The notes: generated by a model not told the origin, from the letters alone. A stretch of DNA of 64,000 nucleotides from Pyrenopolyporus hunteri (GCA_902806595.1 CADCXC010000038.1:2728001-2792000); one strand, 5' to 3'; numbered from the stretch's first letter, positions 48,580-59,733 are shown. A program made the numbers and translations.

Positions 48580-49390
48580 ATGAGTGTCTGGGGCCGCGGT
48601 CTTTTACAGTCAGCCGATGACTACGCCATTGCACAAGAACTGTCCGAAATGTGCGGTTGCCAGCTTCTCAACCCAAGAGAGGGTGAAATTGCCGACACCG
48701 CCCAGAAGTTGACTGAAGATGTGCTTTCCCTAGGGTTTGGGCGGATCCTCTCAGCCAACTTCCAACTCCGTACCGGTCACCACAAGCGAGAGCGCGTGGC
48801 CATCATCCTCGGCATGCTTGCCATGGAGAGAGGCGCCATCATCGAAAGACCCCATCTAGTTGCTCTCGGAATTCTGCGCCCTTGGCTCCCTACCATCGAG
48901 CAGCAGTTACAGCTGATCACCGCGCTCGACCAGTACAAAAACGATGGCACGCCTTGGGTGTCAGGTTCCAAAGGTCTCGTGGACGCAGAAGCCTCGAGGC
49001 AGGCTGGCCCACAGGACTACGATCTTGGTGATGAGTTCTGGTTCAGCGGCTTAGGGTAAGTGCTCACGGCCCTTAACTTCCACCCGCCCGTCTGCCTAAT
49101 ATCGACGATATGCCAACCCTACAATGATTAGCGCCCGTCGCTCAGCCTTAGCAAGTCGTTGACCATTTTTCATCAACAGGCACTCTTACGATGAGTCTCC
49201 AACGTCGGAGATGGTCAGTAGCGTCTGTCTCGACTGCGGAGAAAAACCTGCCGACCTCCTCCGCTGTAGTCGTTGTAATATGGCCCGTTACTGTAATGCC
49301 ACTTGCCAGCGAAACGACTGGATCATCCACAAGAAAGTTTGCTATGTTCGTGACAGCGTTCGCGTATGTGTAAGTCACACTACCCCTTAG
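48580..49390 (+). CDS. MYND-type zinc-finger protein
   Basis: Two exons (48580-49055 and 49180-49390) encode 228 residues. The C-terminus is a complete MYND zinc finger: C175, C178, C188, C191, C197, C201, H209 and C213, reading for example CLDCGEKPADLLRCSRCN and YCNATCQRNDW. MYND fingers are protein-protein interaction modules. The N-terminal 160 residues are soluble and not recognised. No SET domain is present, so it is not an obvious methyltransferase. The ATG at 48580 was preferred to an in-frame ATG 40 codons upstream, because the extra residues read like translated leader (Phe/Ile-rich, pyrimidine-rich DNA). The intron is GTAAGT to CAACAG. A second GTAAGT at 49370 could end the protein a few residues differently. 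Confidence 0.82.
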
Positions 49391-50477
49391 ACTACTAAGT
49401 TCTAAGCTGATAAAACCAATAGCCAGTGCCCCCTAGTGCTTAATTCAGAAAGTTCCTGGAATTAAATGCGATTAGTTTTCTCCAGTCGCGAGGGACTTAA
49501 GAACTGGGCCTGTCGCGTTTCTGCCCACCTGAATCTTTGTCTTTGTTTTTCTACTATGGCTGAAATCTCGAGGAATATGGCCTTCAAGGGTATCCCAAAA
49601 CATGTAGACTCGATGATTTAGTACTAGCATCAAGTTCGTACTTTGATTCAAGGAAAAGGGCGACCAGGGATAGTCTCCAAACTAATCGAAGCGTATACCG
49701 AATTATACTCGGCCCTAAAGAGGTAATAATTATATGTGAATAGCTACTTGGGAGTGTCTAAAGGCAAGCGCTTTACTCTATGGGAAATATTTCGAATCAT
49801 CGGTCATTTCGGCGGGCGCGGGATTCCTTTCTCTAGTGGCTTCTAAGTAAGGTATGGGGTAAATCCAGCACCGTATAAAATGGCGAGACCTCGAATGGTT
49901 TTTGGGCCCCCGTAGGCGTATACCTAGGGACCTATATATGATCCAATTATGTAAAATTCGTAGAGTAATACATATACATCGTCGAAACGTAGGTACGAAC
50001 GTATGATGGGTCGAAGTGTCCGTCGTCAGATAGAAATGGGGTTACCTAATAACCAGCTGTGCGATAACAAGTTGAATTTTAAATTACCTGTTTTCGCAAC
50101 AGAATCCTTCAAGGTGAACTCGGACGGGCCTAAGGAGGAGTAGCCGCTGCCAGTTTCGAAGTCTGGATATCTAACAGAATTATCTAGAGGAAGTTGGTCG
50201 TTTTGAGCGGTTTGTTTCGACCGGATGTTTCAGTCATCTGAAGCACACCACCAATCAACAACTGTGGCGCGTAGGACTTGTCGCTCTGCTTGCCGCTGAA
50301 GTAACTCTACTCTGTATTTGGTAGGTGCGGTACTTGAAATATGGAGCACGGTACTTCTGGTGACCCCGTATCTAAGACACAGGGGGCTGGGGTCCGCCAA
50401 GAATGTGGCGGCTGATTCCCCAGCTTGGACCTGTCCCATGCCATCCATTGGCTGACAGGCTTCTAAACTTTCCCACC
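49391..50477. other. Intergenic region, no gene recognised
   Basis: No supported frame on either strand; a 98-codon minus-strand frame at 50230-50526 shows no domain. No repeat or RNA gene is evident. Confidence 0.5.
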
Positions 50478-50820
50478 ATGGAAACCGTCTACACTCACGA
50501 GATAGAGAATTACATACACAACACACGCTCAGGCTTTCCGAGAGAATTCAACCTAGATGAGGGCCTTGCCATCGCACGTTGCTCTCCATTGTTTCTCTGG
50601 GGCTCCTTGTCTTACCCCCAGCCCGATGCTCCTGTCATCGGACAGATGCGATCTTGATACGCCGACTTCGACGACATGTCCTCCAACCATCGTCCTCGAA
50701 GCTCTCGTGTCAAAGGGTATGAGCCCAGGTCCCCATGTTGGCTCCGCATGTCTACATCCCCTGGAGAGGCCATCGTGTGTATCTACTGGTGGCCTATCAG
50801 TCGGCTTTGCTGCTGACTGA
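50478..50820 (+). pseudogene. Probable AIG2/gamma-glutamylcyclotransferase-like gene remnant
   Basis: An ATG-started frame reads METVYTHEIENYIH then PLFLWGSLSYPQ and VIGQ. That resembles the [FY]-x-Y-G-[ST]-L nucleotide-side loop that opens AIG2-like (gamma-glutamylcyclotransferase fold) proteins, with Trp where Tyr is usual. It stops at about 50657. The continuation is seen in two other frames: TIVLEALVSKG, then RVKGYEPRSP and SPGEAIVCIYW, which resemble the following VKGxEYPA and PGE...V segments of the family. At least two frame changes are needed, and no intron signals explain them. It is read as a decayed copy. The family call rests on short motifs and is tentative. Confidence 0.33.
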
Positions 50821-50985
50821 TATGACCCTATCTGAAAATGTTTAAGCCTACTGTATATCCCCCCGCTTGGGCGCGTTGAACGTGATGTATCAGCAAATTT
50901 CTCTACCAGATTTCTAAGATATATATCCTAACCCTCCAGTGGCGATTCTTATGCAATTACGAAAGTCGCCTCTTAATTCATATAA

Positions 50986-51225
50986 CTGAGGAAATATCTA
51001 CCTGGCTGTATCTCGTCCTGTCTCCAACCTTCCTTTGGAACTTTCGAACCTATCGGTTATATCGATTCGGCTGGTGCTGCTGGTCTGTGGTCAGCACATT
51101 CCAGTCAGGTAGATCCCATCGTTCTTCAGCACGGCCGGACTGTCCTTCCTTATGCGGCTGTGAGTGAGTTGGCTAACCATCGTGTCTCTCCTTATATCTA
51201 CCGAAGCTACTTCCCCGTGGGTTAA
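50986..51225 (+). other. Orphan coding-like stretch, no ATG
   Basis: An 80-codon frame without a start has a strongly protein-like composition (FGTFEPIGYIDSAGAAGLWS, HGRTVLPYAAVSELANHRVS) and ends PYIYRSYFPVG before a TAA. It could be the last exon of a gene whose 5' part is degraded, possibly the same locus as the remnant just upstream. No family is recognised. Confidence 0.3.
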
Positions 51226-51575
51226 GCGTATATTTCTTTGTTGCGATATTTCTTGTTCTCACACCCACGTGCTTCAACGCCAAACAACGAAATTTCGAAT
51301 CGCGTAATTGTTCGGGCAAACCTGAAGAGTTTTCGAGTCTAGAATCAATCTCTTTCAGACTCGGCCATTCGTTGTTTCATCATTTACCTAAATTTGAAAG
51401 CCGTGTACGACAACTTTTTAGCACCAGCCAAATACTCTCACTATACCACACCGTCGCAGGCTTGCCCGGCGCAAGTGACCTTTCCCAACTCTTACGATCC
51501 CTACGGCAACCTATTTTCTCGTACATACGCATAACTTCATCCATTTCAAGCTCAAACACATTGTACGCCAACATC
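51226..51575. promoter_or_regulatory. Presumed 5' region of the GH16 gene
   Basis: A 350-bp AT-balanced spacer. The last 204 bases are open in frame with the GH16 gene, but they lack a signal peptide and read as leader, so they are treated as 5' UTR. Confidence 0.45.
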
Positions 51576-52662
51576 ATGATCTTCACGGGGGTTCTCCCGC
51601 ACCTCGGCAGTATTGTCGCTCTCGGGGCCGTGGCGACGCAAGCCGCCTACACAATTCAGGACTCCTACGACGTCAGCAACTTCTTCGAAGGCTTCGATTT
51701 CTTCAACTTTCCGGACCCGACGAACGGCTTCGTCAAGTACCAGACGGCGATTGAAGCGAATTCATTGTCCCTTGCTGGCTTCGCGAATAACGCCGTCTAT
51801 CTGGGCGTCGACTACACGACCTTGAACCCGATCGGCGGCCGCGGATCGGTCCGGGTGCATTCCAAAAAGAAGTACAATGATGGTCTCATCATTGCGGATA
51901 TCGCCCATCAGCCAGCGGCTCAATGCGGAACTGTAAGTAAATAATTTTCTTCCCCAGAATCCCCTCGCTTTTCGGTTATGATTTAACCTCGAACCCACCA
52001 TCTATTCACATAAGAGGGGTGATCACTAACTTGTATTACTATAGTGGCCAGCTTTCTGGACTGTTGGCCCTAACTGGCCCCACGACGGGGAAATCGACAT
52101 CATCGAGGGCGTAAACCTTGCGACGAACACTACCTACACCCTCCACACGGGTCCTGGATGCACGTTCTCACAAGGCAACTGCAACGCACCAGGAACCGGG
52201 AATATCGGGTGCGGAATTGCAAGTCATAACACGCAAACGCTAGCAGATGGTTTCAACGAGATCGGTGGTGGCATCTTTGCAGTGGAGTGGACTTCGTCGG
52301 CAATCAATATCTTCTTCTTCCCGCGAACCGGACCCATCCCCCAAGACATCACTGCAGGACGTCCCGACCCCAGCACTTGGGGCGCCCCCTCCACGTCGTT
52401 CTCGGGTTCAGGCTGCGATATCCCGAGCCATTTCAAGGAACACCAGATCGTCTTCGATACGACGCTCTGCGGCGACTGGGCCGGCAAGGTATTCAGCAGC
52501 GACCCTGTATGCGGCTCGAAGGCCGCCTCGTGCCAGGAGTACGTGGCGTCCAACCCGTCTGCGTTCAAGGACTCGTACTGGTTGATCAACTCGGTCAAGG
52601 TGTACTCCGACCGCTCCGCGACGAAGCGAGACGCGGCCGCCCGAAAGCGGTTTACCGCGTAG
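51576..52662 (+). CDS. Secreted GH16 endo-1,3(4)-beta-glucanase
   Basis: Family 16 glycoside hydrolase predicted to cleave wall or plant beta-glucans outside the cell. Exons 51576-51932 and 52045-52662 give 324 residues; the intron is GTAAGT, CACTAAC, CTATAG. The start at 51576 gives a signal peptide (MIFTGVLPHLGSIVALGAVA, cleaved near residue 23). Starting 68 codons earlier would bury it. The catalytic motif G-E-I-D-I-I-E sits at residues 134-140, with E135 the expected nucleophile and E140 the acid/base. The flanking Trp-rich segment WPAFWTVGPNWPHDGEID is typical. Several Cys and the late CGDWAGKVFSSDPVCGSKAA region fit disulfides. No GPI tail or carbohydrate-binding module is seen; the C-terminus is basic (KRDAAARKRF). 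The exact glucan specificity is not readable. Confidence 0.93.
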
Positions 52663-54196
52663 CGACCATACCGTGCATAATCGACATGGGAGGCAGGCGG
52701 GACCGATCTTTAGGAATTTTCTTCTTTTGCAGGACAAAGCGTTTGAATGGCGTTGGCGTCCGGAGGGGCGGGGCCAATACCTATAGGGCTTGCCGGGGCG
52801 TTACGATATGTTGCTATACCTTTTGCTTCTTCACTTCGGGTGGCAGTGTCCGGGCCGGTCAGGTATTTCATTTTTATGGATAACGAGGAATCGGCACCAG
52901 GAATTTTGCTTTGCTTCTTCAACTGTACATATTCTTCATATCTTCCCCCCACCACTACCTCCTAGCACCCGGGGCTACTCCGGGTGTGTGCGGTGGGTTG
53001 GTTACAAGAGTGGACAAAAGAGACAATTGTACCTACCTACACAGCACCGTTAGGGTTCTTACTACTACGTAGGTACATAACACGAAAAATTATCAATGAA
53101 TCGTTTTTTTGAAGTTTTGATTCCGAAGGTTACTTCGGGTACTAACTACCTACCTAGGTAGGTACACAGTGGTTCCTTTGATCTTTGTTTGGTCCCCTGT
53201 CCCGGGACGACGGGTCGTGCGTGCGCTTCCCCTGGAACTAAGAAGTCGTAAAAAGCTTTTTATACGTGGAACTGTTGTCTACCTCATCCTAACCTGGCCT
53301 AGCCCAGGTACCCAAGGTACCGTGCCTTTAGGCCAGAAGTAAAACACGTTGTATGATACGCGTGAACGAAACAAAAGACGTCTGTTTGTTTCATGGATCA
53401 GGGGACTTGAAACTAGATAGGTAGGTAGGGACCCGGTGGTAGACGGTCATGTTACGGTACAAAGAGCTTACTTTAGGGCCCACGTGCTCGTCCCTAGGTT
53501 GGTTAGTACTTCCCACGAGCTTTGCTCGAAATCTCTTTATTGGGAGACTTTAATCCAAGCTCGACGTGATCGGGTAGGAATCTAAGGTGGAAGGGATATT
53601 CGGAGTATAATTTAACCCATCGGCATTTATACTGGGGAGGGAGTCTCCATTACCTATAACAGTGGATTGTTCGCCGAGTGTTGTATATTTCCTTCGGTGT
53701 ATTTCTAGTTTTGTTGCGGTCCTCTTCTTGTCAAGACAGTAGGCGTTCAACAAGTCTCGGACTCCCCATCTGGTAAACGTTAGGCGTTAGGTATGGACAC
53801 CGGTTCGCATCTTCTTCCGACTCCGTTTGGCAATGGGTATTCGGTCGTAGTTTAGGGTCATGAATAGACAAAGACGAAGTGATAATCATGATTTGTAGTA
53901 GAAGGGAAAGAATGAAAGCCGTGATTTACCATCTAGGACCCGTCTCGTTCCAAAGGGCATGGAAATATACGCCTCGGAACTTGCATCTAACAATGCGCCA
54001 GCGTCCAGCCAGAGACAGACGTTTAAAGTGGCCTTCTATCTCGGTTGAGAATGGAATTGGCTAGAATGAGATGTTCCGCCGGCAATCGAGGATCCTACAA
54101 TGTCTAGGCGTGTATGGTCTTCTTCTAATTATAAAAGGGCAACCGGGCCTTCCCAGATAGAAAACCTAATGTATATCGCGCTCGTGTTTCTCAGTA
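52663..54196. other. Intergenic region, no gene recognised
   Basis: Short frames overlapping the GH16 3' end are shadows. A TACCTAGGTA/TAGG cluster lies at about 53146-53165 and a short TAGG run at about 53416-53429. Nothing else is supported. Confidence 0.55.
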
Positions 54197-55321
54197 ATGT
54201 GCTTCTTTGGTTACCCAGCTCCCCAGCCCAAGAATAAGAAGACAAAACGGTCAACGGGCGCGAAGAGGGGAACGAACAGCGTGAGCGATCTGGAAGCTGC
54301 GTACTACGCGGCGAACGAAGCGTTGAATCTGGGATACCAAACAACAGAAGAGGTTGCAATGTACCATCATCCATACGTTAACTATTCTCCTTACCCGTAT
54401 GGCGTCGTGTATCCTAGAGGAGATGAGCCCGGCTATATAAGCAGGAGTCAGTGGACTTCTCACGACGAGACGCTGAAGCGAACTCATGGCGCAGCGATAG
54501 AGAATGGCAGGAAAATAGAAGAGATGAAGGCCTTTGTCTCCGGCAGGTTTACGGCAACCCAGGAAGCGGCCGGGAACATCCAAGGAGATATCAGGAGTAG
54601 CCGGGAGGCCATCGAAAAGACGCACGCAGCGGTTAAGGGTGTCCACGACACCCTCAAAGAAACCCGCGATGCGATCAACAGGACCTACGGCGCGCGTATC
54701 GACGAGCGAAATGGATGCGCCGCTGATATTAGCAGGGTCCGAACCTTGCTGGAAGATGAAGTGAAGAAGCGAGACGAAGGCCACCGGCGACAGCAAAACA
54801 TGCAGGAAGCTTGGAACTATTACCAACGGATGAAAGAGACTGAACGAGAAGCTGAGAAGAGGTCTTCCCGAGGAAATACTCGCACGCGACAGACCAGCCG
54901 AAGCAACAGCTGGAGCAGCACCAGCACTAGCAACACGGCACGTAGACGACGGGTATCGTTCGAGGAGCCGCACGCGTCTGAGAAGCGGCAGCGTAAGGAT
55001 CGCGACCTCAAGCGAGCTGTGTTAGAATGTTTGAACCAGGTTATTGGTGAGACGCGCGAGCGCGGCAACGGGCCGGAGGGGAACCGCGAGAGCCACAGCA
55101 GCCACTTCCATGCTCGCGGCCCAGCGACTTCGCCATGGGTTGGCCACCACAACGCTGACGCTCCGGGGGGTTGGCAGTATTCCTATTCGGCGTTCCCCGG
55201 TCAGGGCGAGTTCTACTTCGACGATAGCATTAACGCCGCAACCGGGAAGCGTAAGCCTCCTCGATATCAGTATAACCCGTTCATCCACAATAAGGCGCAA
55301 CGCGGTCCCTATTATTACTAG
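54197..55321 (+). CDS. Unrecognised coiled-coil protein with basic tail
   Basis: One intronless frame of 374 residues starting MCFFGYPAP. No named domain is recognised. Residues 5-30 are Lys/Arg-rich and 50-80 are Tyr/Pro-rich. Residues 85-225 are a long polar helix that should form a coiled coil. It carries three degenerate copies of an [LI]-x-[RK]-T-[HY]-x-A motif at 93 (LKRTHGAA), 139 (IEKTHAAV) and 160 (INRTYGAR). A low-complexity Arg/Ser/Thr stretch (225-252) and a second basic helix (262-290) follow. The end is Gly/His/Tyr-rich and finishes RGPYYY. No signal peptide or membrane segment is seen. The length, clean frame and codon texture support a real gene, perhaps of narrow taxonomic range. 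Confidence 0.7.
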   Translation: MCFFGYPAPQPKNKKTKRSTGAKRGTNSVSDLEAAYYAANEALNLGYQTTEEVAMYHHPYVNYSPYPYGVVYPRGDEPGYISRSQWTSHDETLKRTHGAAIENGRKIEEMKAFVSGRFTATQEAAGNIQGDIRSSREAIEKTHAAVKGVHDTLKETRDAINRTYGARIDERNGCAADISRVRTLLEDEVKKRDEGHRRQQNMQEAWNYYQRMKETEREAEKRSSRGNTRTRQTSRSNSWSSTSTSNTARRRRVSFEEPHASEKRQRKDRDLKRAVLECLNQVIGETRERGNGPEGNRESHSSHFHARGPATSPWVGHHNADAPGGWQYSYSAFPGQGEFYFDDSINAATGKRKPPRYQYNPFIHNKAQRGPYYY

Positions 55322-56470
55322 GGATAGTTATATGTAGAAACACATACGTACACCTAGGTACATGATTGCCGTTAAATCGTTTTCTCCGGTATTAGTCATT
55401 GGCGAGGGTGAAGTCGGAATCCTCACGTGTCATGCTACTGCTACGCAGTATGTATCGGCTATGAAGTTCGAGACGGGCTTGCGCTAAAGTCTAGTAGGCT
55501 TTCCCATTTCGGCGGTTTGGACCACTTTGCCCTACCGTGCTCGACTTCGAACCGGACTCTCTCTCCTTTCATCTCGGAGTGGCGAGGGCGGTGGAGAAAG
55601 CTCATTTTAGTCGCCTATAATGCGCGATCTAGACGTTTGATTCGGGTGGGGATACAGAAGAGTCGAGACTTTTTGGAAGCGCATCCATACCTACCTAGGT
55701 ACCTACATGAGATAGGTCAACAATTACATCTATGTGTGTGTGTAATGCCTACTATGTAAATCGGGTTCGTGGAATTATCGCGTAGAGAGAAATATTAATA
55801 GAAAAATACGTAGAAAGGCAGGCATCTCGGTTAGATCCTGAGCAGAAGATCTGCATCAGGTACGAAATATGTCGAGGTGTGTCGCACGGCAGAATCATGC
55901 CATGTCCGTAATCTCGGGAAATGAAGGGAATGGAGTATACGGAATACATTGATGACTGGTATTGATGCCATTGTTTAGGCGGTCAGCTGGGCAGCTATCA
56001 TGCAATATCAGTACTGCTGCAACATGCATGTGTAGGCGCCACGAACCAACCATTCATGTTTATACCGTGTGGCAACGTCCACGTAGAGATCTGTCCAAGG
56101 TAGAAAGATTCTTCAGAAGGCGTGGTAAAGTAGTCCTTTCTAGGGAATAGTCTCGAAGGCGTGGAAGGCAAACAAAAATCGCAATGGACAAGCATACTAC
56201 GTATTCTTGAGATGTCAACTCGGGTTACGAGGACAGCTGGGATTTTAGCAGCTTGGCATAGAGACTATAGGCGCGTTAGGTTCCTATATTACCCGCAGGT
56301 ATTGAAGTTAGTAGGTAAACGTGCATGCTGTAGTGCATATTGGTAGCATGTTAGGCACTTACCTATCACCTACATGGTATGTACGTATATAAGGTACGTA
56401 GGTAGGTACGAGCAAGTTCATGGGTTACATACGGAAATAGCATACGATTCGCCAGGTGCATTAGAGAAAG
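55322..56470. other. Intergenic region, no gene recognised
   Basis: A 110-codon frame at 55427-55759 and shorter ones lack any domain and cross TAGG/TACC repeat DNA (about 55689-55706). A second short TAGG motif lies near 56397-56408, just left of the transposon. Confidence 0.5.
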
Positions 56471-56472
56471 TA

Positions 56473-56526
56473 CACCTCCACCGGTATGGTAATAATTAGC
56501 GGCTCCACCGTACCATACTTTAACCC
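56473..56526 (+). repeat. Left terminal inverted repeat
   Basis: It begins CACCTCCACCGGTATGG and ends in ATACTTTAACC. It matches the reverse complement of 57971-58024 at all but two positions. Confidence 0.85.
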
Positions 56527-57970
56527 AATATAATAGCGAAGTATCATTTCATATAAATTTATATAAAAAAGTATAAAAGCGTAATATAATAAAAAATAAA
56601 ATTAAAAGTTTTATTATTTATCGTTATTATTTCGTATATTACGTATTTTATTATATATAAATAAAAATAAAAAAATTAATAAATTTTTAAATATTATTAG
56701 TTATATTTTATAAATGATATTTTTTAAATTTTAATTTCGAAAGTTTTTTAAATTATAATTTAATTTTAATTAGTTTTTTATTTAAGTTTATACGTTTTTA
56801 ATAAAATTTAAATTCGAATTATTAAATAATTATTCGATAATATATATTTTTAATTTATTTAAATAATTAAAAATAATTTTAATTATATAGAATAAAACGT
56901 CGTTTTATTAAAATATAATACGTATAAAAAAATTATTTAAGAATTTTTTAATAAAAAGTAAAATATACGTATAATATCGATTAAAATTAATTTTTTTCGA
57001 ATTTTTAAATTATATATAATAAAAACTTTTACGACGACTTTAAAAATAAATTTAAAATATTTATTTATAAATATTTAATTTTTTTATAAAATTAAAATTA
57101 ATAAAATTTTCGATTTAATAAATAATTACGAAACGTAAAAAATAAGGTAGATTCGTATATTATATTTTATTATTTTATATAAAATTTTTTTTTAATTAAT
57201 TTTTAAATGTAGGTTAAACTTTTAAAAATTTATCGACGTATTTAATACGATATTTAAAATTTTTCGAATTTAGTGAAAATTTAAATCGATTTTTTTTTTT
57301 TTTAAAGTTTAAATTTTCGAATATATATTATATAATTATATCGTTATAATAAGAGATTTTAAAAATTATATATCGAAAATCGAATTACGAAATTTAACGA
57401 TATATTTTATTTTAATATAAAAAAATTAAAAAAACGTATTTTTCGAAAAGATTTATTTTTTTTAAATCGTATTTTTTTTTTTTTAAGTATAAAAAAATTA
57501 TTAAAAACGCGTTAAATTTAAATAAAAATATAATCGATTTATTTAAATAAATTTAAATAAATTAAATCGAAATAATATTTTTTTAAAATATAAATTTCGA
57601 TTCGTTAATTTTTTATAAATTTTTTTAATTTATATTTAATTATATCGTAATTTTTATAACGTTAATATAATTATTAATTTAATAAAAAATTCGATTTAAA
57701 AAATAATATTTTCGATTATTTTTAAAAAATAATAAAAACGTCGATAAATTATATCGTAAATAATATAAATATTAATCGTTATTTTATTATTTAAATTAAT
57801 TTTTTTTAAAAATTTATATTAATAAAAATAATTTTAAAATTAATTATAATATTAATTATAATCGATAAAATTAAAATTCGAAAATAACTTCGAAATGTAA
57901 CTTTAAAAAACATTAATTATTTATACTTTTATATATAAAATTAAGTGGTTAATTATATAACTTTAATGCT

Positions 57971-58024
57971 AGGTTAAAGTATGGTACGGTGGAGCCGTTA
58001 ATTATTACCATATCGGTGGAGGTG
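57971..58024 (-). repeat. Right terminal inverted repeat
   Basis: Reverse complement of the left repeat. It carries two T residues where the left repeat predicts C, consistent with repeat-induced point mutation reaching into this end. Confidence 0.85.
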
Positions 58025-58026
58025 TA

Positions 58027-59217
58027 ACCTTATCTCTCTGCTTTCGGGCTAGCGCAGATGATCTAATTCTATAAAGGGCTTCCCAAGCGGCTGCGCTAAA
58101 TCATTCGGCCCCGTCTGGTACCCATGGGGCTCCAATGGCCTCCAATGACAAGCGCTACATTCCCACTTTTCTGTTCGTTTTCCTGCAGGAACAATAGGGA
58201 AAAGTAACCCTGACTGCTTCGGATGGGTAAGAGGTACCTTGCCTACCGAGCTACCGCAGGAACAACGCAAGACACGCCTGCTTGCCAAGTCGTCAAGACG
58301 GGTCCTATCCATGTTTTCCCTTCTTTCTGCTCTCTTCTCTTTTTTCTCCTCATTTCTCCTCGACCAGTCAAAGGGCTTCTCCTCTAATACAATTACCTAA
58401 GTGCCACGATTCCATCTTCCCATCGGGCCTGAACAATGACTCCATTCAATATAGTCGACAAACCGGCATTATCGCTACGCGACTTACATAGGCAGACAAT
58501 GGACGGACGAACCAGATAGGGCGCATTCAAAGGGGTGCCTCAAAGCAAGACTCCCTACTCCCCCTTTGAGCCTTTTATCATATCCAGGGTTGTTTGTCGG
58601 CCGTCCGCGCGGTGAAAGCTACCCCGGCAGGGGGCCGTGGACAACTATCCCTGTCTCTTCCCGGTAGACGTTTGTCGATCCACATTAACCCTCAGCACCA
58701 TTGAGGCGTGCGTCTGTGTGTTGTGCCTTGATTTGATCGAGCCGGCCCTTGTCGTGAGCTTCATGAGGTATCATTGGTCGAACCTGGAGCTTCTGCAAAA
58801 ATTTCCCCCATGTCCCAATAAAAGAGGGCTCGCCGCCGGCGTCCATCCCACCGCCCATTTTCCCTCCTTCGCCCTCCCCTTTTAAGGAACCGTTCAGCCT
58901 CAGGACCATCGTTCCGTTCGTTCCCTTTCGTAACTACGAACAATTTGCATATCTGCAACTCACGCTCCTTTTTATATCTCATCCCGTTACGTGGTTACCG
59001 TCATTCCTTCGAACGAAGCAACTCCGAAACCCAGACAAGAAAGGGAAATATAAACTTGCGGAATATCCGGCATCTCGTGATATTATCAGGCTTTCCTAAA
59101 TCGGAGATTTACTAGCGGCTATTTTTCAGCTTGGACGACTTTGATACTCCAGCTCCGACGATCTTAGAGACGCACTTCTAAAAAACTGTGATACCCATTT
59201 TTCGATCAACAATCAAG
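58027..59217. other. Intergenic region, no gene recognised
   Basis: Short frames (58282-58491, 58637-58885 and their antisense partners) show no domain. The stretch contains pyrimidine-rich tracts (58317-58390) and, at its end, the presumed promoter and leader of the secreted Ser/Thr-rich protein. Confidence 0.5.
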
Positions 59218-59733
59218 ATGCTTGCCTCATCCTTAGTCGTGCTGGCTGCCAGCGTTGCGTCCGCCGTTGCGCAAACCACCACCGCCACATCTTACCTCAC
59301 CGCAACTGTCACGATTACTCGATGCAGCCCTGACAACACTGCCTGCCCGTTGTACACGCCTTCTACCAGCTCGTCCTCTACGAGCTCGTCTTCAATTTCG
59401 ACGCCGCCGGCATACCCCACGCTCTCTTCAGTTTCCGTGAACAGCACCACTCCGTTGCCGTCGTCGTCATCGTCTTCTTCGTCATCCATTTTCTACCCCG
59501 TCTCAAACTCGACCACCGCGGTTGGACCGACTGCTTACCCCAACGCCACTTCTAGCTACGTTGTTCCTACTACGTACGCTACCCTCACTTCGGTGGTCGG
59601 TGAGACACCTACCCCTGGCCCCTCGGAGTCGGCTGGACAGCCTCCTGTTCCCACTGCCGGTGCCGGGTTGGTGTCTGTTCGCTCGGGTCTCCTAATGGGT
59701 GTTGTGGCGATGGGTGCTGCCTTCTTGGCTTAA
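59218..59733 (+). CDS. Secreted Ser/Thr-rich, probably GPI-anchored wall protein
   Basis: An intronless 171-residue frame. The ATG at 59218 places a signal peptide at the very N-terminus (MLASSLVVLAASVASAVAQT). An in-frame codon ten residues earlier would add polar residues before it. The mature part is dominated by Ser, Thr and Pro, with runs of Ser coded by TCG/TCC/TCT mixtures, and several N-x-S/T sites (VNSTT, SNSTT, PNATS). Only two Cys occur, close together (RCSPDNTACPLY). The C-terminus is hydrophobic (GLLMGVVAMGAAFLA) after a small-residue Gly/Ala stretch, the usual GPI-attachment arrangement. This points to an O-glycosylated cell-wall or plasma-membrane protein. No enzymatic domain is present, and the family is too low in complexity to name. 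Confidence 0.85.
   Translation: MLASSLVVLAASVASAVAQTTTATSYLTATVTITRCSPDNTACPLYTPSTSSSSTSSSSISTPPAYPTLSSVSVNSTTPLPSSSSSSSSSIFYPVSNSTTAVGPTAYPNATSSYVVPTTYATLTSVVGETPTPGPSESAGQPPVPTAGAGLVSVRSGLLMGVVAMGAAFLA

Larger units (their letters stand above)
56471..58026. mobile_element. RIP-degraded Tc1/mariner-like DNA transposon
   Basis: The two ends are near-perfect inverted repeats of about 54 bp, 56473-56526 and 58024-57971. They differ at two positions, both explained by C-to-T change on one strand. Each outer end begins CACCTCCACCG and is flanked by TA, the target duplication expected of Tc1/mariner/pogo elements. The 1.55-kb total length fits that group. The interior is almost pure A/T with no usable open frame, so the transposase cannot be identified. 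Each terminal repeat contains its own 8-bp inverted pair, GTATGGTA and TACCATAC. The element is inactive as it stands. The superfamily assignment rests on TA flanks, length and repeat form only. Confidence 0.78.
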
